64,000 nucleotides of DNA from Isoetes taiwanensis (Eukaryota; Streptophyta; Lycopodiopsida; Isoetales; Isoetaceae). Positions 58,664-64,000 of the stretch are shown here, in pieces (position 1 is the stretch's first letter; every line of letters starts with the position of its first letter). The position numbers and the translations under genes were made by a program. The stretch covers positions 2,606,001 through 2,670,000 of the forward strand of contig JAJEKV010000039.1 of NCBI GenBank assembly GCA_021234155.1, written 5' to 3'. The notes under the pieces are model-generated. The model did no database searches. It was not told the DNA's origin and worked only from the letters and a program-made list of their open reading frames with translations.

Positions 58664-58689
58664 CTACACCGAGACTACATGCAAGTAAG

Positions 58690-59109
58690 TGCTTAATTTT
58701 CACTTTTCATCATTACTGGCAGCACATTTGAGTTTTGTGAGATTATTGATGACTAAGAAAGGTATTTTTAGATGATGAACAATTTGATAGACTACACGCA
58801 GTGGTAAGTGCTTATTCTTCACTTTTCATCATTATTGGCAGCACATCTGAATTTTGTGAGATTATTGATGATGCAAAAAGGTACTTTGAGATAGTGAACA
58901 ATTTGATAGGCATGCTTGTAAAGATTAGACCCTTACATTATTCATGGAAGAACTTGCTGAAGACATTTTATTGTACATCAAAAGAAGTAAAAGCAGATTT
59001 TAGTCGGCTCCAGGGGGACCTTACACCCACTTATGAGAAAGCCAAGAATGAACCAATTGAGACCTTAAAGCAGGATATACGGAGGGAAGGACTAATCGCA
59101 TGCATTTAG
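58690..59109 (+). pseudogene. Decayed coding region with a duplicated segment
   Basis: CACTTTTCATCATTACTGGC to GAGATTATTGATGA (58699-58752) recurs at 58819-58872. The frame 58801-59109 reads FEIVNNLIGMLVKIRPLHYS and TSKEVKADFSRLQGD, compatible with a helical region N-terminal to a kinase domain. No family assigned. Confidence 0.35.
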
Positions 59110-59142
59110 ACAAATCTTTTTTTTTTTTTTTAATGTTAGAGG

Positions 59143-59800
59143 ATGCATCCAGTTACATACGTTATTAACGAAGGGGATTTTGAAGTAAAGAAATGTTTGG
59201 GAAGAGGAAGTTTTGTTGACGATGATTTTAAAGTTGAATACAAAGTATTAACGAAGTTAACGGCTGCATATTTCACCCACGTAGTATGGATATTAAGTCA
59301 CTCAGAACTTAAAACCAGAATAGATGGATATGGATTTGAAAAGCCTTAGAGACAATAAGAAAAAATTTAATTTAGCTAGTCCATTTTCCCTGGAAAATTC
59401 AATTGACATTATGCTCGACATTGCCAAGGGAATGAGGAGTTTACATAGCCGTGTTGTGATTCATAGGAACACAAACTTAATATGGATCCATAGAATTCAT
59501 ATCCTTCTAATTTACTGGTGAAGCATAGGAAGGATGGCAATTTGACTGTCAAACTTGCTAATCTTGGCACATGTAAACTTAAAAACTGAAAAATACCCAC
59601 AGACTATAGAGGTAGAATGTTGTACATGGCCCCAGGTTGCAGATAGAGGTAAATACTTATGAGGTGGATGCATCTAGCTTTGGTATTGTCTGCATATAAA
59701 TCCTTACAGGAAGGTCACCTGGCAGAGTTATGCAGGAACTTTTAAGGGCAGGCCAAATGCCTCTTTTACCTGAAGGCAACCCTGAAAAGCCATCAGGAAG
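59143..59800 (+). pseudogene. Protein kinase remnant
   Basis: Ordered kinase landmarks in shifting frames: VKKCLGRGSF (glycine loop), MDLKSLRDN, FSLENSIDIMLDIAKGMRSL and HSRVVIHR (the catalytic HRD is reduced to HRN), KLANLGT (in place of DFG), RGRMLYMAP (APE-region), then EVDASSFGI and ILTGR, PEGNPEKPSG. The layout is that of a plant TKL-type kinase. Stops and lost catalytic residues show it is dead. Confidence 0.7.
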
Positions 59801-59889
59801 GCAACTGATAAAGAAACAGTATAAAGTCTTGGGCTTTTACTTGATGCATTTCCCAAAGAACGTGGATGACATAAAAACTGCATTTCACT

Positions 59890-59942
59890 GCATTACTAGC
59901 CCGGGTAGCAATGTGTGCCCAGCGACGCTGGGCATAAGTTAC
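59890..59942 (-). mobile_element. Helitron-like hairpin end, second copy
   Basis: On the minus strand a perfect 8-bp-stem hairpin, GCCCAGCG-T-CGCTGGGC, is followed after 17 bases by CTAG and T. The hairpin and the ATAAGTT word next to it match 20181-20204. The spacer to CTAG is longer than usual for Helitrons. Confidence 0.35.
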
Positions 59943-59969
59943 TTGTATAAACTTTGGATGATCTAATGC

Positions 59970-61250
59970 CAAACCCTGGCACACGTGGGCATCTCTCATT
60001 GAATAAGCATCATTCTGATTTTGGATATATAGCTGTGGAACAAGAACTTGATAATGCTAAGCATAAGTAGTTATTTATTACATTGGGACAGAAATCGAAT
60101 GGCAATTATTCTATGGGAGGCACCTGCATGTGCTTACAGCCGGGCATAGATTGTCCCGTTGTAGTTTTTGTATCCCATATGGCTTGCTACATTATTGTGA
60201 TAGAGAAGGTAAGCTATTTTAATCATTTTTTCTTGGTGGTGTTCATGAAGAATGTAAGAATCTAAAAAAAGAACTTGGCGCTTATAATCATAAACTGCTT
60301 GGGCATCGTGCTGAAGTTGGAAGGGTATGTCCAGTTTCTATCACACACAAAGATTGTGAAAGTTGCAAGGGAAAACCTATATCTGGTCAAGTTATAAGTA
60401 TTCTGTGCTTATTCTATTGTTAGGCCCCTTTGTTAAATTTAACGTTTAATTTGTGGAAGTTATCTTATTACTGAAGTTGGTAGATTTAATCATTAATTTC
60501 CTTTCTAAGTTGAAACAATATAATTTATAGTCATGTAAATCTAGACCAAACTGATCTGCTGCATCTCATGATAAGTTATGTCTTTGTTCTGTTTCTTTTG
60601 GCTAATTGTAGAGATATGTTAGGTGCGCCTTTTACAGGTTTTGCCATGTTATGTAGAGATTTTGATGGCTATTTTAGTCTCGAACAGAATTCAACCCTTT
60701 TTTGTTATGTGACAACTGAAGTTCAATGAGTGGCTATTGTAAGATTTTTTCTGCCATGGTATCAAGCTTGATAACTTAAGTGATCTAGGTATTTTTGTCA
60801 TCTTCAATTGATGTTATTGCCAATGTTGTGAATATTATGCTGGAAAACTCATTTCTTATGGAGAGCGCCACATTTATATTCGACATGAGCTGTCATTTAG
60901 TGGCTTCACCCCCTTTTTTTTAAGTATTTTTCATGTACCACGTACTCACGTGCTCGAATCTGATATGATGCCTTCTATAATACGATATGCTTTTCAATAC
61001 AGGTGCAGCAAGATCTTTTTCAAGTGTGGCTCCATCTTTGACAACAACTTGCCTAGACCACCATTGTTAGAGAGCTGAGTAAGATATGCTCCTCATGCGT
61101 GTCCTGTCGATGGCAGTGACCATGTTGAAAGTTCTGATGCCTTATATACACTTCGCAGTATTGACCTTTTGTATGAACCAGCTTGATATGGACTAAGAAC
61201 CCTTCTTATATATAGACATGAGTATTATAAATTGTGTAAACTTGCCTGAT
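59970..61250 (+). pseudogene. Coding-like patches, unknown family
   Basis: Patches such as ECKNLKKELGAYNHKLLGHR and VCPVSITHKDCESCKGKPIS (60250-60400), and RYAPHACPVDGSDHV with LYTLRSIDLLYEP (61080-61185), look like exons of one gene separated by AT-rich introns. The Cys pairs in CESC might bind a metal. I cannot name it. Confidence 0.3.
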
Positions 61251-61916
61251 TGAATTGGAACACCTACAACACAGCTACCAATCAACCCTTCATGATTCAT
61301 TCATCAAAGCATTATCCCAGATTTATGTGTCTATCATCTTGTTATACAAGACCAAGGTGTATGTTGCAGGGCATAAGAATCCTCTTCATATAAAATCCAA
61401 GTACATACAATGGAGCTCAAGACCTGACCTGCACAACTACATGGAATCTGATCTACATTTTGTTGTATTTCCAAACTCAAAATCAAAGCCTCATTATAGT
61501 TTATTAACCAATTTCAGATGCCACAAATATTAAAGAAACGGAGGATCGATGTGCAACTGTAATCAATATAACTATGCACAATCAATATAACTATGCATAG
61601 ATAACCAATAAATCTTTTATAATAAAATGTGTCTTTTGCATCTGAATACGTTTACTCCTCTTGCTCCGGAGAATGAATAAGGGCTTTTGATAACCAGGAC
61701 ATATCCAAGGAAGCTTGCATTGGTTTTTCAAGTCAAATGGGGTTGATGTAACCCCCATGATACAACATAATGATGCAACATAATGAGAAGCAGAAACAGA
61801 GCTGGAGCTGTGGTTATGGAGAATAAATAAGAGTGCATGAACGTCATCGACGGGGCTCGCCCAGCAACATGGATGACCTAAAAATTGATGGCCATATCAA
61901 GTTTAGACTAGTTTTT

Positions 61917-62038
61917 GACATATTTTGGGCATATACTAGCATATACTTGAAATATACCAAAAACCCTAATAAGCCCAGACATATTTTGGGCATATACTAG
62001 CATATACTTGAAATATATCAAAAACCCTAATAAGCTGG
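61917..62038. repeat. Two tandem 61-base units
   Basis: 61917-61977 and 61978-62038 are nearly identical (GACATATTTTGGGCATATAC, then TAGCATATACTTGAAATATA). Related sequence lies at 19976-20040. Confidence 0.92.
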
Positions 62039-62369
62039 GCAACCCAAAAATTATGTCCTTGCTTTTTGCCTTAGAAACTAACAATAGTATTTTACGAGAC
62101 CGAGATATTACTATTGTTAGTAATATAATACCCATTTGGCAAAAGCCTCTAGACAATCCAATATTGGATGGAGCAACATATAACGACAATACAGTTACAC
62201 GCAGTGTGACTATTTAGCATGATTATTTGTCACAATGCAACTCCATGTTTATGGGAATTATAAAGGAAATACTACCAAAATGCCATTGCATTAAGCCTAA
62301 TGGTTAAAAAGCCCTATACCTTCAAAACTTATCACAAAACCCTCGGTCAACCAAAATACACTTTACTAT

Positions 62370-62510
62370 AAGAATCTTATAGCGTAATGTCCCTATAGTT
62401 TATAGAATGCCTCCGAATCACCATCTTATAGAGACAAAGGATTAAATGTCCCTATAGTTTTTTTTTTTAGAATGCCTCCGAATGACCATCTTATAGAGAT
62501 AAAGGATTAA
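62370..62510. repeat. Tandem duplication of about 65-70 bases
   Basis: ATGTCCCTATAGTTT, GAATGCCTCCGAAT and CATCTTATAGAGA, then AAAGGATTAA occur twice in succession. The second copy has a run of nine T. Confidence 0.85.
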
Positions 62511-63234
62511 GATGAAGGGAGGGGAAAAGCCTGTTGAAGACCCCAAGATGAATCAAGCCACCAGAAGATGAAATTGTTGGCTCCCCCATAGTTATTGAAA
62601 GAGGGCCAAAATTGATGAGCCCAAATTTGACCCCTGATTTGAAACAAAATTAAAAACAAAACTTACATAATTAGAGAGAGCTCTGGACAAGCTTTCCAAC
62701 GAGCCAAAAAACGAAAAAAAGAAAAGAAAAAGAGATCGGATGCAAAAGTTATTCCAAAGCCTAGCTTCCTCGCTCACAGCCATACTCAAAAGCGCCTCTC
62801 ATGAGCGGCATCCTGCTCCATGTCACCCGTTTGAATCAACATATTATTGCATGTATTGTACATTTATTAAAGTTGTCACATATAGATGCATGATGTCAAA
62901 GGCACTGTTGTTCTCTTTTTTTGGAGGTCCCTATGTTCACATGTATGAGCTAATCATTACAATCAATTCACACTATGTACTTGTTTTAGATGCTGGCTCA
63001 CTATGTTATGCCACCTTATAGTGTCGTCTTTTTAAGTTCTATGCATGATTTGTTCCAAGTTAAAACAAGTTTCTTGGCTGAAGTGTGGTTTTGCTTCGTT
63101 CTACAGTTGAGAATATAAGTGTAAAGTTTAGACTCCTACTTCAATAATATTTGCAACACTGATATGAATGACTTGTACTTCATTGCAAAATTTAGCAACT
63201 TTGTTAGATAAATCCAAAGAGATTCATAAAACCT

Positions 63235-63650
63235 AGTCTTTTGGCACAATTTCACCATCAGGTTTAGGTTTAAGAGCAGAAGCAAACACAATTTTTTTGG
63301 ACCTACCCAATCCTAAGAGTCTGATTGAATGACCATTCAATCCTCTCATGGGTTTAAAAGGATAGGAGTCTGGATTAAACTCTTGTTATGGCTCTAAATC
63401 AAAACTACAAGGGATGACTGATGTAGCAGATTTATCAAAAGCTAGTCGCTTGATAACACAAGGAAATATAGTATCTCTGGATCTACCAATCCTGAGAGTC
63501 TGACTGAACGACCGTTCAATCCTCTTTGGGTTTAGCTTAACAGTTCTGGCAAAATTATGGAAAGGATAAGACTCTGAGTCAAGCTTTAGTCATGGTTTTG
63601 AATCAAAGTTGCAAGGGATGGTCATTTGTAGCGAAATATCAAAAGCTCCA
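63235..63650. repeat. Tandem duplication of about 180 bases
   Basis: CCAATCCTAAGAGTCTGATT and CCATTCAATCCTCT near 63308-63345 recur near 63487-63523 as CCAATCCTGAGAGTCTGACT and CCGTTCAATCCTCT; flanking words also repeat. Confidence 0.75.
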
Positions 63651-63654
63651 CCCA

Positions 63655-63750
63655 AGCTCAAACATGAACATGCCACCCAGGCTCAAACATGCCACCTAGG
63701 TTCAAACATGCCACTTGGGTTCCAACATGCCACCTAGGCTCAAACACACG
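63655..63750. repeat. Minisatellite block 5, inverted
   Basis: GCTCAAACATGCCACCTAGG-type units, the complement of the minisatellite at 36-39 kb, about five copies. Confidence 0.85.
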
Positions 63751-64000
63751 GTCATTTGATAACGGAAACTAGATAAAGGATGAACATCGTTGATTTATCC
63801 CTCCATAAACTAGCCGATAGGGAAGTGCACCCATATGTATTCGTTGATCCCTTTTTGTAAAATAAAGACCTTCATATAATTGTTGCTTTCCCTTTCATAA
63901 TCATGACCCCATCCAAAATAGTGTTATAATGTTTTGTTTAGCAAATGGAAAAGCTATGGCTAATGGGAATACTGTGCCTGCTTGTGCTCTCCATCGAGTC

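Overview
This window is nuclear DNA from a land plant with a large, transposon-rich genome. The evidence is plant-type gene fragments (an SGF29-like SAGA subunit, the small-RNA methyltransferase HEN1, HSP70, a protein kinase), a plant F-box gene, GT-AG introns, and most plant transposon classes (hAT, CACTA, Harbinger, Mutator-like, Ty1/copia, Ty3, L1-type LINEs, MITE-like elements). The lineage cannot be fixed from the sequence; a non-seed plant such as a fern is only a guess. One gene looks intact: the intronless F-box gene at 22983-24188. Nearly everything else is a mobile element, a satellite-like repeat or a gene remnant.

Layout. 1-4.7 kb: 3' end of an unfamiliar gene with a DGQHS motif, an array of GC-rich 21-base palindromes, and decayed coding remnants. 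5.0-12.4 kb: an SGF29-like pseudogene carrying a complete 5368-bp hAT element in an intron (8-bp target duplication) and a 319-bp MITE in an exon (4-bp duplication). 12.8-14 kb: a LINE scrap and a Mutator-like transposase scrap disrupted by 22-base tandem repeats. 14.5-20 kb: a Ty3 polymerase gene on the minus strand split by a copia element with LTRs and by a 5'-truncated LINE. 20.2-21.8 kb: a Helitron-like terminus and a HEN1 fragment. 23-25.4 kb: the F-box gene, an HSP70 fragment and a diverged solo copy of a repeat that is tandemly arrayed at 41-47.5 kb. 25.4-32.9 kb: L1-like LINEs in tandem, separated and bounded by GA-rich microsatellites; the longest carries a second MITE of the same 4-bp-duplication family. 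33-36 kb: a Harbinger-type pair of genes, decayed. 36-39 kb: a 20-base minisatellite inside a longer repeat, plus a poly(A) retroposon. 39.2-48.1 kb: an 8953-bp CACTA element filled with palindromic subterminal repeats and a 1.1-kb tandem array. 48-55 kb: mostly unassigned sequence. 55.3-57.8 kb: a 5'-truncated LINE inserted just after a P-loop-coding sequence. 58-61 kb: remnants of a kinase gene and a second Helitron-like hairpin. 61.9-64 kb: short tandem duplications.

The strongest observations are structural and can be read directly: two MITEs whose removal restores the host reading frame and exposes 4-bp duplications, LINEs repeatedly lodged in GA microsatellites, and a non-autonomous CACTA element hosting a satellite-like array. 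The least explained region is the palindrome array beside the DGQHS gene at the start of the window.
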